Assembly: GCA_020632715.1 (NCBI GenBank)
Contig: JACKFA010000001.1
Coordinates: 682,001 to 746,000, forward strand
DNA from: Deltaproteobacteria bacterium
GTDB taxonomy: Bacteria; Myxococcota_A; UBA9042; PHBI01
Reading direction: 5' to 3'
DNA length: 64,000 bases
The notes beneath the pieces are model-generated. The model saw only the letters and a list, made by a program, of their open reading frames with translations, was not told the DNA's origin and did no database searches. The first letter of the stretch is position 1. Every line of letters begins with the position of its first letter. The translations under genes and the position numbers were made by a program. This document shows positions 11,378-19,993 of this stretch, piece by piece.

Positions 11378-11604
11378 GTTGAGCTCCTCCGGGGATCGCG
11401 GCTGGTCGGCGCGCGTCACGGGTGTCACGCGCGCGTTCGGTCACCATACCAAAATTGCGTGGTTCTAGGACAACAGGACGGGTCGGCGCCGCCCGGCGGC
11501 GCTCGGTCCCGACGCCGCCTGCGCGGCTCGGGCTCGTGACTTCTGCTTCGTCGCGACGGCGTCGCCCACCCGCGCGCGGCCCCTCCGCGCTCGGGCCGGC
11601 TCGC

Positions 11605-13902
11605 TCAGGACTCGCCCGACAGGTTCGACTGGAGCGACGTGAGCTCGCGCCGCATGTCGTTCGCGTCCGCCTGGATGATGGTGAGCACCTCGTTGATGCT
11701 CTCGAGCGGCTCTTTGGCCGAGCCCCCCTCCCCCGCGGCGGCGAGCGCCTCGTCGAGGTAGCTCTTGAGGAGCGTCACGTTCGACTTCCACGAGCCGAAG
11801 AGCTCCATGACCTCGTCGACCGACTCCATCGCGTCGATGCGCCGCGCGTTGTCGACCGAGGACTGACCGGTCGCGTCCTCCGTAGGCGCCGGCGCGGGCG
11901 CCGCCGCGGCCGCGGTCTTCGCCGCCTCGCGGGCCTCCTCGAGCTCGCGCCTAAGCCGGGCGACCTCCTCGCGCGCCTCCTCGGCGTCTTTGCGCGCCTC
12001 GTCGAGGTCCTCGCTCGACGCGCCGCCGCCGCTCGAGACGACCGCGGCGTCCGCGCGATCCTCGGAGGCGCGCGCCTCCTTCTTCGCGGCGGCCACGGCC
12101 TCCTCGAGCTCGGCGACCTTCGACTCGAGCGCCTCGTTCTTCTTCCGGGCGAAGGTGAGCTCCGCGCCGGTCGTGGCGCGCTCGTCGGAGGCCGCGCCGA
12201 GCTCCTCGACCTTCTCTTCGAGGGCCTGGTTCTTCCGGCGCAGGAAGTTGAGCTCGGCGTCGAGCTTCGCCTTCGCGTCGGGGCCGAACGTCTCGAGCTT
12301 CTTCTCGAGCTTCTCGATGCTCTCGCGCGCCTCGTCGAGGTCGCCCTGCAGGCGCTCGAGCTCGCGCACCTTGCGCTGGAAGTCCGGGTGCTGCGAGACG
12401 TCCTTCGCCTCGGCGATGCGGTCCTCGTAGTCGGCGAGGTCCTGCTCCATCCCCGAGTACTTCTTCTCGAGATCCGAGAGCTTGCGCCGCAGATCCTCGG
12501 CCTCGCGGTTCTTCTCGAAGTACTTCTCGAGCATCTCCGTGCGGGCCTTCTCGAGGTCCTTCACGCCGGTGCCCATCTTCAGATCGTAGATCTCGCGCTC
12601 CTGCTCCTCGATCTCGATCTGCAGCTCCTTGATGATGCTCTCTTTCTCCTGGATGACCTCCCGGAGGAGCGTCAGCTCGCGCTCGAGCTTCCGCGTCTCC
12701 GTGTTCTCGTGGTTCATCGAGTCCTGGATGGCCTCGAGCTCGTCACGGGCGTGGCGGAGGTCGAACTCCATGAGATCGAGCTCGCGCTGGAGCTCGTCGA
12801 TGCGGCGGTCCTTCTGGACCGTCTTCGACTTGAGGTCGGAGAGCTGCTCGCTGTCCTGCTCGCGGGACGCCTCGACCTGCTGGAGCTGCCCCTCGAGATC
12901 GGCGACCTCGCGCTCGAACGCCTCGATGGTGGCCTGGTGCTCGCGGTTCTCGGACTTCTCGCGCTCGAGGAGCTCCTGGGCGTGATCGAGCTGGGCGCGG
13001 ACCTTGTTGTAGCGATCGTTCCACTCGCTGAGCTCGCTGTCGAAGCGCCCCTCGCGCCCCTCGAGCTCCTCGATGCGCCGTCGCGCGTCCTCGAGGCGGT
13101 TCTTCGCGTCCTTGACCGCGTCCTCCATCTTGGAGGCGCGCTCCTGCGCGGCGCGGAGCTCGGCCGGATCGACGCCGACGACCGACGGCCGGCGCGCCGA
13201 CGGCGCCTCGCGGTGCGGCACGACCGGCTCGCGCACGGGCTCGCGCACGGGCTCCCGGATGGGCTCCGGCTCGGGCGCCCGCTCGCGCCGGTCGCGGCGC
13301 GACGAGAAGTCGTCGTCCCCACCGCGATCGCGGCGCGACGCGCGCGGCGGCTCCTCGATCTCGCTCGGCCGCGAGCGGCGCGAGCGCAGGTCGCTGGCGT
13401 CCTCGGTGGGCGCGGACGCGCTCGGGCGCGAGCGGCGGCGCTCCTCGACGGGATCGGGCGCGGGCTCGCTCGGACGCGAGCGCCGGGAGCGCCGATCGTC
13501 GTCGTCGCCTCCACCCGCGTCGGCGGCGCTCGGGCGCGAGCGGCGCGAGCGGACGTCGTCACCGCCAGCGTCGTCGTAGCTGCTCGAGCGACGCGAGGCG
13601 CGCCGATCGTCGCCGGTCGACGCGATCCTCACGGGGAAGTCGCCGAACCGGACGGTGTCGCCGTCCTGGATGGCGGACTCGTTGACCTTGTCGTTGTTGA
13701 CGAAGGTGAAGTTCGAGCTGCCCAGATCCTTCACGTAGCACTGCCCGCCCTGCTCCCAGATGCGAGCGTGCGAGCGGCTGATGGACTGGTTCTTGATGCG
13801 CAGGTCCGCGTCCGCGCCGCGGCCGACGGTGTAGGACTTGCCGGGCTCGATGTCGAAGGTGACCCGGTCACCCGCTTCGCTCTTGAAGACGATCTGCAGC
13901 AC
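11605..13902 (-). CDS. FHA-domain coiled-coil protein
   Basis: A 765-residue cytoplasmic protein. Residues about 1-92 are an FHA domain (GRGADADLRI, SISRSHARI, VKDLGSSNFTFVNN) that should bind phosphothreonine peptides. Residues about 95-250 are a disordered Arg/Ser/Asp linker with four RRSRPS repeats. Residues about 255-680 are a long coiled coil rich in Glu, Arg and Leu heptads. A helical tail ends the protein. GTG at 13902 is chosen because the FHA fold begins there; an upstream in-frame extension to 13995 is possible. It is divergent from the pentapeptide-repeat gene with a 258-base region between. The domain plan suggests a phosphorylation-responsive scaffold; partners are unknown. Confidence 0.85.
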   Translation of the reverse strand: MLQIVFKSEAGDRVTFDIEPGKSYTVGRGADADLRIKNQSISRSHARIWEQGGQCYVKDLGSSNFTFVNNDKVNESAIQDGDTVRFGDFPVRIASTGDDRRASRRSSSYDDAGGDDVRSRRSRPSAADAGGGDDDDRRSRRSRPSEPAPDPVEERRRSRPSASAPTEDASDLRSRRSRPSEIEEPPRASRRDRGGDDDFSSRRDRRERAPEPEPIREPVREPVREPVVPHREAPSARRPSVVGVDPAELRAAQERASKMEDAVKDAKNRLEDARRRIEELEGREGRFDSELSEWNDRYNKVRAQLDHAQELLEREKSENREHQATIEAFEREVADLEGQLQQVEASREQDSEQLSDLKSKTVQKDRRIDELQRELDLMEFDLRHARDELEAIQDSMNHENTETRKLERELTLLREVIQEKESIIKELQIEIEEQEREIYDLKMGTGVKDLEKARTEMLEKYFEKNREAEDLRRKLSDLEKKYSGMEQDLADYEDRIAEAKDVSQHPDFQRKVRELERLQGDLDEARESIEKLEKKLETFGPDAKAKLDAELNFLRRKNQALEEKVEELGAASDERATTGAELTFARKKNEALESKVAELEEAVAAAKKEARASEDRADAAVVSSGGGASSEDLDEARKDAEEAREEVARLRRELEEAREAAKTAAAAAPAPAPTEDATGQSSVDNARRIDAMESVDEVMELFGSWKSNVTLLKSYLDEALAAAGEGGSAKEPLESINEVLTIIQADANDMRRELTSLQSNLSGES

Positions 13903-14088
13903 GGGGGACTTTCCGCTTCGGCCTGGGGTGAGCTTCTCGCGCTCCTGTCGCGCCCGGGGAGCATACGATCCCCCGCGCGCCGTTGTACAGCGCACCCGGG
14001 ACGAGGGGGATCGCCGCGCGGCCGCGGGCTCCGTGGCTGCTCGGCCGGCGCGCGGGAGGTGTCCGCGCGTCGGCGAGGCGGGACCGGT

Positions 14089-14116
14089 TTTTCACTCGGC
14101 CGCGCCGTGCTACTGT
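14089..14116 (+). promoter_or_regulatory. Candidate sigma-70 promoter for the pentapeptide-repeat gene
   Basis: TTTTCA at 14089-14094, a 16-base spacer, and TACTGT at 14111-14116 preceded by TGC (extended -10). It lies about 45 bases before the ATG at 14161. Both hexamers are partial matches, so it is only a candidate. Confidence 0.4.
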
Positions 14117-14160
14117 CCCCCCGGAACCTTCGCCGAACCTTTGCCGGAGTGGCATCGCCG

Positions 14161-15342
14161 ATGAGCGACAACGTCCTCAAGTCCGCGCTCGAGGTGGCCG
14201 CCCGCCTCGCTGACGACCAGCTGCACGGGTGCCTCGTCCAGGAGGTCGACCTGTCCCGCGAGGGCCTCGCCAGCGCGCGCGCGACCGACGTCACCTTCAA
14301 ACGCATCGCGCTGCATGGCGCCGACGCGACGCGGGCGACCTTCTCGCGCGCGAAGTTCAGCGAGGCGAGCTGTCGCGGGGCGCGCTTCGACCACGCGCTC
14401 TTCCGCGCGACGTCCTTCTTCAACAGCGAGCTCATCGAGGCGAGCTTCGCCAACGCGAGCATGTCGGGCTCGTCGTTCTTCAACACGCGCCTCGGCAACG
14501 CCGACTTCAGCGGGAGCCGGATCCAGTCGAGCGTGTTCAACGGGTGTGAGCTCTTCGGGGCGCGCTTCTCGCGCTCGCTGCTCATCAACACGAAGTTCGA
14601 GGCCGTCGAGCGCGGCAACGTCACGCTCGATCGCGGCGACTTCCAGAACGCGGTCCTCATCGACTGCGATCTGATGGGGGCGAACCTCTTCGGCGCGAAC
14701 TTCAAGAACGCGCTCCTCATCAAGGTCGACCTCCGCCACGCGAACATCGCTCAGGCCGACTTCGAGGGGGCCCGCCTCATCGACGTGCAGGTCGATCTCA
14801 GCCAGCTCGAGCCGGGCGACCGCCGCATGATCGAGCGCGCCAAGTTCGACGACCCGTGGCGCAACCACGGCTTCATGCACGAGGTGCTCGCGCCTTACTC
14901 GCCGGAGGAGCTGCACAAGTTCCTCGAGTACGTGCTGCGCACCTACATCATCGAGGCCGCGCAGCCGACGGGCGAGGCGGAGTCCTCGTTCCAGGGGATG
15001 CTCGCCGGCATGAAGGCGCGGCACGACTTCCCGGAGCTCGAGAACATCCGCGTGCGGAACGGGGTCACGCAGGTCCGCATGGGCATCAACTGGTACGACC
15101 TCGGGACGCCCATCGAGGGCGGCGGCGAGCCGGCGTCGACCGGCGGAGGCGGCGGCGGCGCGCCCGCGTCGGCCCCGTCCGCGGCCCCGGCGGCGAGCGC
15201 CGGAGGGGCGAGCGAGGGCGGCGGCGCGGCGCGGCGCGCGCCCGACTTCGACGCCCACGGCGAGGCGCGCCCGCAGAAGGAGAACAAGGCGCCGAAGCAC
15301 GTCGGCACCTCGAAGCGGTTCAAGAAGCTCGAGCTCGACTGA
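14161..15342 (+). CDS. Pentapeptide-repeat protein with disordered C-tail
   Basis: A 393-residue protein. Residues about 15-220 contain A(D/N)(L/F)xx-type pentapeptide repeats (for example ATFSRAKFSEASCRGARF and NADFSG), predicted to form a right-handed quadrilateral beta helix. A helical segment around 230-330 contains a conserved-looking region (KFLEYVLRTYIIEAAQ). The tail about 325-393 is Gly/Ala/Pro-rich with a basic end. The ATG at 14161 has GGAGTGG 7 nt upstream. No signal peptide is seen. Pentapeptide-repeat proteins range from DNA-mimic gyrase protectors to effectors and scaffolds; the sequence gives no basis to choose. It stands alone between the FHA gene and a 578-base intergenic region. 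Confidence 0.85.
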   Translation: MSDNVLKSALEVAARLADDQLHGCLVQEVDLSREGLASARATDVTFKRIALHGADATRATFSRAKFSEASCRGARFDHALFRATSFFNSELIEASFANASMSGSSFFNTRLGNADFSGSRIQSSVFNGCELFGARFSRSLLINTKFEAVERGNVTLDRGDFQNAVLIDCDLMGANLFGANFKNALLIKVDLRHANIAQADFEGARLIDVQVDLSQLEPGDRRMIERAKFDDPWRNHGFMHEVLAPYSPEELHKFLEYVLRTYIIEAAQPTGEAESSFQGMLAGMKARHDFPELENIRVRNGVTQVRMGINWYDLGTPIEGGGEPASTGGGGGGAPASAPSAAPAASAGGASEGGGAARRAPDFDAHGEARPQKENKAPKHVGTSKRFKKLELD

Positions 15343-15490
15343 CGTCGATCGCGCGCGGGTCGCGCCGCGGCGGCTCGAGGCTGGATTTTCGCTGGGTGCA
15401 CGGGCGCGTCGGAGCGGGTGACCGCTGGGCGCAGCGCGCGTCGGGCGAGGCAAATCCTGGCCGTTGGGGCTCGTCACGACTCCGCTTTTT

Positions 15491-15516
15491 CACCACGGAG
15501 CACGGAGGCACGGAGG
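15491..15516 (+). repeat. CACGGAGG-family repeat arm (left)
   Basis: An imperfect run of ACCACGGAG/CACGGAGG units, period about 9. It is the inverted counterpart of the arm at 15744-15770. The same unit recurs at 45001-45086, 52496-52530 and 60616-60645. Confidence 0.85.
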
Positions 15517-15743
15517 ATTCCGGGCGCCACCGTGTCTGTCGTTGGGTCGAGGCGAGCGGTGGCGCGGAGATCGTCGAGGGAGGCAAGGGAGGGCTCCGGG
15601 ATGGCGCCGAGAGTCGGGCCTTCCGCCCGATCACGACGCGCGCGGAGACATGGAGTCGGCTGTGAGGCCCCTCCCCTCTTCTCCCAACGAGAGCGGCCAC
15701 CACCATGGACGGACCCCGGGCCGAGGCCACGAGGATCACCAGA

Positions 15744-15770
15744 CCCTCCGTGCCTCCGTGCCTCCGTGGT
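15744..15770 (-). repeat. CACGGAGG-family repeat arm (right)
   Basis: Three near-perfect CCTCCGTG units on the plus strand, reading ACCACGGAGGCACGGAGG on the minus strand. It is the inverted partner of 15491-15516, so the two arms bound a roughly 280-base segment. Confidence 0.85.
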
Positions 15771-15920
15771 TGTCCCCCACGGCGCCCTGACCGGTTCATC
15801 CGACGATGAACGCCCCAAGGTTCCAGCCCGCTCCGAGCCGCCGAACGTGCGGTCACCACCGCCGCGAAGCCCAGTTCACGCGAGCCTGAACGGTCCTACG
15901 CCGCAAGCGGCGCGCGGCCC

Positions 15921-17123
15921 CTACCGCTTCTTCGGCGCGGGCTCGTCGACGATGATCGACGGCAGGTCCTCGTCGTCGATGATGACGCTCGGCACCTTCG
16001 CCGCCGGGCGCGCGCTCGCGCCGCCGCGGCTGCGCCGCAGGTCCTCGATGTCGTCGCCGCCGAGCTTCACCGTGTCGCGGATCCGCGACTCGTCGGTGCG
16101 GGGCTGCGCCTTCTGGTGCTGCGCCTGCGCCCGCTGGTGCTGCTGCGACTCCTCGACGTCGTCCCACATGAAGACCGGCGTGTGCGGTGCCGTGCGGTCG
16201 TCGTCCTCGGTCGTGATGTCCCGGAACTTCCGCGTGTCGAACGCGTTCCGCGACGGATCCGTCGCCTCCTCGTCGCGCGGGAGCATCGTCCCCGGCGGGA
16301 GCGTCACCTCGTCGTGGAAGTCGTCGTCGGCGTAGTCGAGCTCCTCCGCCGGATCGTCGTCGACCCGCACGCAGAGGACCGTGATGTTGTCCTTGCCGCC
16401 GCGATCGTTCGCCATCCGGACGAGGATCGTCGCGATCTCCTCGAGATCGTCCTGGTTCGCCTCGACCACGTTCTCGATCGCCCAGTCGTCGACGAGGTCC
16501 GACAGCCCGTCCGAGCAGAGGATCAGCACGTCCCCCGCCTGCCGGTCGACGATCTGCGTCTCGGGGCGCACGTAATCCTTCAGCCCGATCGCGCGGACGA
16601 TGATGTTGCCGTGCTTGAACCCCTTGATCTCCTCCTCGGTCTTCAGCTCCCCCATGTCGATCTTGTGGTTGAGGAGGCTGTGATCGCGCGTGAGCTGCTC
16701 GAGCGAGCCCGCGCGGTAGCGGTAGATCCGGGAGTCGCCCACGTGCCCGAGGATGAGGCAGTCACCGCCGTCCTTCACGGCGACGATGGTCGTGCCCATC
16801 CCCTCGAGCTTCGGGTCCTTCATGCCCGAGACGTAGACCTTGTCGTTCGCGTGCTGGATCGAGTTCGAGAGGATCCGCTCGTCGAGCGACGTGCCCTCCT
16901 CCGCCTCGTAGGGGAGCGAGGTATCACCGTCGCCAAAGTACCCGCGCATGAAGTTGACCACCTCGTTGGTGGTCATCTCGCTCGCGACCTCGCCCGAAGC
17001 GTGACCGCCCATGCCGTCGCAGACGACGTACAGGCCGTACTCTTCGGCGACCACATAGGCATCTTCGTTGCCCGAGCGCTTCATGCCCACATCGGTGAGG
17101 GCGGCCCACGTCAGCTTGCGCAT
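15921..17123 (-). CDS. PP2C-type serine/threonine protein phosphatase
   Basis: A 400-residue protein. Residues about 1-250 are a complete PPM/PP2C domain with the metal-binding motifs RSGNEDAY, CDGMGGHASGE, GHVGDSRIY, CSDGLSDLV and GGKDNITVL. All acidic metal ligands appear to be present, so it should be active. The remaining 150 residues are a disordered tail with a QHQRAQAQHQKAQ stretch, ending with two related short motifs, PSVIIDDEDL and PSIIVDEPAP. The start is ATG at 17123. It lies 18 bases downstream of a small lipoprotein gene on the same strand. It would dephosphorylate Hanks-kinase substrates such as those bound by FHA proteins; no kinase lies in the window. Confidence 0.93.
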   Translation of the reverse strand: MRKLTWAALTDVGMKRSGNEDAYVVAEEYGLYVVCDGMGGHASGEVASEMTTNEVVNFMRGYFGDGDTSLPYEAEEGTSLDERILSNSIQHANDKVYVSGMKDPKLEGMGTTIVAVKDGGDCLILGHVGDSRIYRYRAGSLEQLTRDHSLLNHKIDMGELKTEEEIKGFKHGNIIVRAIGLKDYVRPETQIVDRQAGDVLILCSDGLSDLVDDWAIENVVEANQDDLEEIATILVRMANDRGGKDNITVLCVRVDDDPAEELDYADDDFHDEVTLPPGTMLPRDEEATDPSRNAFDTRKFRDITTEDDDRTAPHTPVFMWDDVEESQQHQRAQAQHQKAQPRTDESRIRDTVKLGGDDIEDLRRSRGGASARPAAKVPSVIIDDEDLPSIIVDEPAPKKR

Positions 17124-17141
17124 CGCTTCCTACCGTGGCGG

Positions 17142-17603
17142 TTAGAAGTCCGGCGTCGGCACACCGCCGGCGTCACTGCCGGTCGAGGCCTTGACGGAGT
17201 ACGCCGTCGCGTCCCCGGACTTCTGCTGGATCATGATGAAATGGCGCCCATCGCGCTTGGCGTCGACGGACACCTTGACCGGTTCGTCGCTGCCCGCCGG
17301 CCGCGTGACCGACCCGAGCAACATCCCGTAGCGGTCGTACACGGAAACCAGGACCGCGGCGCCTTTCTTGTCCGCGTTGAACTCGACGAGGAGCTTCCCC
17401 TCGCTCGGGGCCTCGAACGACATCCAGTCCGTGCGGTCGCCGCCGTCGACGTCGAGGTCGCCCGCGACCCACTCGCCGAGCGGCATGGCGGTCGCCTGGT
17501 CCCGGTACGCGTCCGGACCCGACTTCTCCTCCGGATCGCCGCCGCACGCGGCGAACGTCGCGAGGATTGTCAGGAGCGCTGCTGTGAGGAAGACCCGAGC
17601 CAT
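17142..17603 (-). CDS. Small lipoprotein upstream of the PP2C phosphatase
   Basis: A 153-residue predicted lipoprotein: signal MARVFLTAALLTILATFAAC with the lipobox FAAC. A beta-rich domain of about 115 residues follows (WMSFEAPSEGKLLVEFNADK, VSVYDRYGMLLGSV, GRHFIMIQQKSGDATAYSV), resembling the beta-sandwich pre-peptidase C-terminal type fold, though this is only a resemblance. The start is ATG at 17603. It is probably cotranscribed with the PP2C gene 18 bases downstream, from the promoter at 17643-17672. The link between a periplasmic lipoprotein and a cytoplasmic phosphatase is unexplained. Confidence 0.8.
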   Translation of the reverse strand: MARVFLTAALLTILATFAACGGDPEEKSGPDAYRDQATAMPLGEWVAGDLDVDGGDRTDWMSFEAPSEGKLLVEFNADKKGAAVLVSVYDRYGMLLGSVTRPAGSDEPVKVSVDAKRDGRHFIMIQQKSGDATAYSVKASTGSDAGGVPTPDF

Positions 17604-17642
17604 CGTGACCGCCAGTCGGTTCACCTGATTGAACGAAGCACG

Positions 17643-17672
17643 ACGGTAGCATCGGCCACGACGGCCTGTCAA
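17643..17672 (-). promoter_or_regulatory. Candidate sigma-70 promoter of the lipoprotein-PP2C operon
   Basis: On the minus strand TTGACA (17667-17672), an 18-base spacer, then TACCGT (17643-17648) preceded by TGC as an extended -10. The predicted transcript would have a leader of roughly 30 bases before the ATG at 17603. Confidence 0.55.
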
Positions 17673-17777
17673 CCGCGCCCGAGGCATTCTAACTCAAAGA
17701 TTCCGAGAGGTTAGCGGAATCTTCCCGCACGCCGGCCCGAGGACCCCCGCGAGGCCTCGCGCAGCGCCCGAAACGCG

Positions 17778-17810
17778 ACGAGGGGGCCCCGCGTGAACAG
17801 GACCCCCTCG
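17778..17810 (-). terminator. Hairpin downstream of tRNA-Pro
   Basis: Inverted repeat ACGAGGGGG / CCCCCTCGT (17778-17786 and 17802-17810), starting 8 bases past the tRNA 3' end on the minus strand. It is a plausible intrinsic terminator, although the run of T after it is short. Confidence 0.55.
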
Positions 17811-17817
17811 TGTCGCT

Positions 17818-17895
<78 letters not shown>

Positions 17896-17911
17896 CGACC
17901 AGTGCCGACGG

Positions 17912-17940
17912 CTTTTATTGGTTCGCCATGGCGGTGTCAA
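17912..17940 (-). promoter_or_regulatory. Sigma-70 promoter of tRNA-Pro
   Basis: Minus strand TTGACA (17935-17940), a 17-base spacer, then TAAAAG (17912-17917). It is one of the best consensus matches in the window and sits about 18 bases before the tRNA 5' end. Confidence 0.75.
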
Positions 17941-17974
17941 CACGAATCCATCGCGGCGCGCGCGAAGCTCCGCG

Positions 17975-18634
17975 TCAGCCGCGTAGGGCGGCGATCGCGG
18001 CCGCGTAGTCGCCCGCGCCGAAGACGGCCGATCCCGCGACGAGCACGTCCGCGCCGGCCTCCCGGACGAGCGGGGCCGTGTCCGGGTCGATCCCGCCGTC
18101 GACCTCGATGCGGAGCTCGAGCCCGCGCGCGACGGCGCGCTCGCGCAGGCGCTCGATCTTCCGGAGCGCCGACGGCAGGAAGCGCTGCCCCCCGAACCCC
18201 GGGTTCACGCTCATCACGAGGACGTGGTGGCAGTCCTCGAGCACGTAATCGACGGCGTCCTCGTGGGTGTGCGGGTTCAGGACCACGCCGGGCTCGGCCC
18301 CCGCGTCGCGGATCTGCTGGAGCACCCGCTGCAGGTGCGTCACCGCCTCGACGTGGACGCTGAGCCAGTCGCACCCGGCCTCGACGTAGCGCGTCACGTA
18401 CTGATCGGCGTTCGTGATCATCAGGTGGGCGTCGACGACGCGCGTCGTCACCCCGCGGATCGCGCGGACCACCGGGAGCCCGATCGTCAGGTTCGGGACG
18501 AAGTGGCCGTCCATGACGTCGACGTGCACGACGTCGGCGCCCGCGGCCTCGATGGCGCGGATCTCCTCGCCGAGGCGGGCGAAGTCGGACGCGAGGATCG
18601 ACGGCGCGATGAGGACAGGGTTTCGAGATCGCAT
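17975..18634 (-). CDS. rpe: Ribulose-phosphate 3-epimerase
   Basis: A 219-residue TIM-barrel enzyme interconverting ribulose 5-phosphate and xylulose 5-phosphate in the pentose phosphate pathway. Family signatures are APSILASDFARLGEE, VHVDVMDGHFVPNLTIG (metal-binding His and Asp), VDAHLMI, VMSVNPGFGGQ and the C-terminal EVDGGI, GADVLVAGSAVFG phosphate loop. Length is normal. The ATG at 18634 lies 3 bases after the tolB stop, so rpe is the last gene of the tolQ-R-A-B transcript. Confidence 0.97.
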   Translation of the reverse strand: MRSRNPVLIAPSILASDFARLGEEIRAIEAAGADVVHVDVMDGHFVPNLTIGLPVVRAIRGVTTRVVDAHLMITNADQYVTRYVEAGCDWLSVHVEAVTHLQRVLQQIRDAGAEPGVVLNPHTHEDAVDYVLEDCHHVLVMSVNPGFGGQRFLPSALRKIERLRERAVARGLELRIEVDGGIDPDTAPLVREAGADVLVAGSAVFGAGDYAAAIAALRG

Positions 18635-18637
18635 CGG

Positions 18638-19993
18638 TCAGCGCTGCCAGGAGGGGGACAGGAAGGAGTGCGTGTCGCCGGCCGGGCGCTGGTTCGTCCC
18701 GTCGGCGTTCATGAGCCACAGGCGCGACCCCTCGTCGTCCTTCAGCTCGTAGGCGAGGTAGCGCCCGTCGGGCGAGAAGGTCGGGCTCTCGGCGCTCCGG
18801 CGCCCGTCCGTCAGGCGGCGCGTGACGTGCGTGTCGAGGTCGTGGCGCATGATCACGAACGCCGACCCGGCCTGGCGGATGTAGACGATCGTCTCCCCCG
18901 TCGGCGACCACTCGGGCGACGTGTTGTAGCCGTCGTGCGTGAGCTGCTCGAGGCTCCCGTCCCTGAGCGAGAGCAGGAAGATCTGCGGCTGCCCGCCGGC
19001 ACGATCGCTCACGAACGCGATGCGCTTGCCGTCCGGCGACCAGCTCGGGCTCGTGTCGACCGCGCGGTGATCCGTGAGGCGCGCCTCCTCGTCGCCGGTC
19101 GCGCCGTCGAGCAGCACGATCTCGCTGTCGCCGAGCTCGGCGAGCGAGAGCGCGAGCTGCTTCCCGTCGGGCGACCAGGCGCCGGCCGCGTTCAGCCCGG
19201 GCCGCGTCGAGAACGGCTTCCCGTCGACCCACCAGTCCGCGTTGCCCGTGGCGTAGGACATCCACCCGATGAGCCCGCCCGGCCCCCACGCCGGCGCGAG
19301 GTTCAGGCTCCCGTTGCGCGTGATCTGCGTGAACCCCGTCCCGTCCGCCGTGACGGTCGCGATCTCCTTCACGCCCTTCTTGATCTCGGTCACGCCCACG
19401 AGCCGCGTCGCGATCGACCCGGCGCGCCCCGTGTCCCAGCCGATGAGCGCGTTCACCCAGCGCGCCGAGAGCGCGCGCGCGCCGCTCGCGTCGATCGTCG
19501 CGTCGCCCTCCGGCAGGTCGACGACCCCGAAGCGCTCGACGTCGACGAGCCGCACGCGCACCCGATAGCGCCCCGGCGCGACCGCGAGCGCGGCGATCTT
19601 CACGACCGCGTGGACGCCCGCGAGCTGCCACAGATCCGGCCGCGTCTCCGACGGGCTCGCCCCCTCGTGTACCCACCCGACCGGGAGGCGATCGTTCGGG
19701 AGCAGCTCGTAGAAGCCGGACCAGGCGAGATCCGCCACGATCTGCTGCTGCACGGCCTGCGCGACGCCGCTCACGCCGCGATCCTCGCCCGACGCGAAGG
19801 CCGGCGGCACGGCCACCCGGTAGAGCCGCTCCACCCGCGCCTCGTCGCTCCCGGACGCGCAGACCCAGCCGACGCAGAGGTCGCCCGCCGCGCAGTCGCT
19901 CGGGCGCTCGCACGCGCGGATCTCGGCGCCCACCGCCGTCGCCGGGGGCGGCGCCGCGAGCAGCACCGCGACGACGAAGAGCCCCGCCGTCAC
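18638..19993 (-). CDS. tolB: TolB-like beta-propeller translocation protein
   Basis: A 451-residue periplasmic protein. It has a signal peptide (about 1-22), a four-Cys insert (CERPSDCAAGDLCVGWVC) directly after it, then the TolB N-terminal domain (about 55-190) and a six-bladed PD40 propeller with repeated SWSPDGKRIAFVS-like blades (about 200-450). TolB works with the Tol-Pal envelope complex. Its start overlaps the stop of the preceding TolA/TonB-like gene by 4 bases. The Cys-rich insert is unusual for TolB and resembles the Dickkopf/EGF-like patches of myxobacterial surface proteins. No pal gene follows; rpe is next instead. Confidence 0.9.
   Translation of the reverse strand: MTAGLFVVAVLLAAPPPATAVGAEIRACERPSDCAAGDLCVGWVCASGSDEARVERLYRVAVPPAFASGEDRGVSGVAQAVQQQIVADLAWSGFYELLPNDRLPVGWVHEGASPSETRPDLWQLAGVHAVVKIAALAVAPGRYRVRVRLVDVERFGVVDLPEGDATIDASGARALSARWVNALIGWDTGRAGSIATRLVGVTEIKKGVKEIATVTADGTGFTQITRNGSLNLAPAWGPGGLIGWMSYATGNADWWVDGKPFSTRPGLNAAGAWSPDGKQLALSLAELGDSEIVLLDGATGDEEARLTDHRAVDTSPSWSPDGKRIAFVSDRAGGQPQIFLLSLRDGSLEQLTHDGYNTSPEWSPTGETIVYIRQAGSAFVIMRHDLDTHVTRRLTDGRRSAESPTFSPDGRYLAYELKDDEGSRLWLMNADGTNQRPAGDTHSFLSPSWQR

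Larger units (their letters stand above)
15343..15920. other. 578-base intergenic region between convergent genes
   Basis: No convincing gene. It lies between the ends of the pentapeptide-repeat gene and the PP2C gene. Its main content is a pair of inverted CACGGAGG-type repeat arms at 15491-15516 and 15744-15770 enclosing about 227 bases of lower coding quality. Several short open frames cross it but none has a ribosome site or family resemblance. Confidence 0.7.

Noticed and set aside
11422..14160. Upstream extension of the pentapeptide-repeat frame by more than 900 codons
   Set aside because: The extension is antisense to the FHA/coiled-coil gene, rich in Leu/Glu/Arg from reversed heptads, and the real protein starts at 14161 with its own ribosome site.
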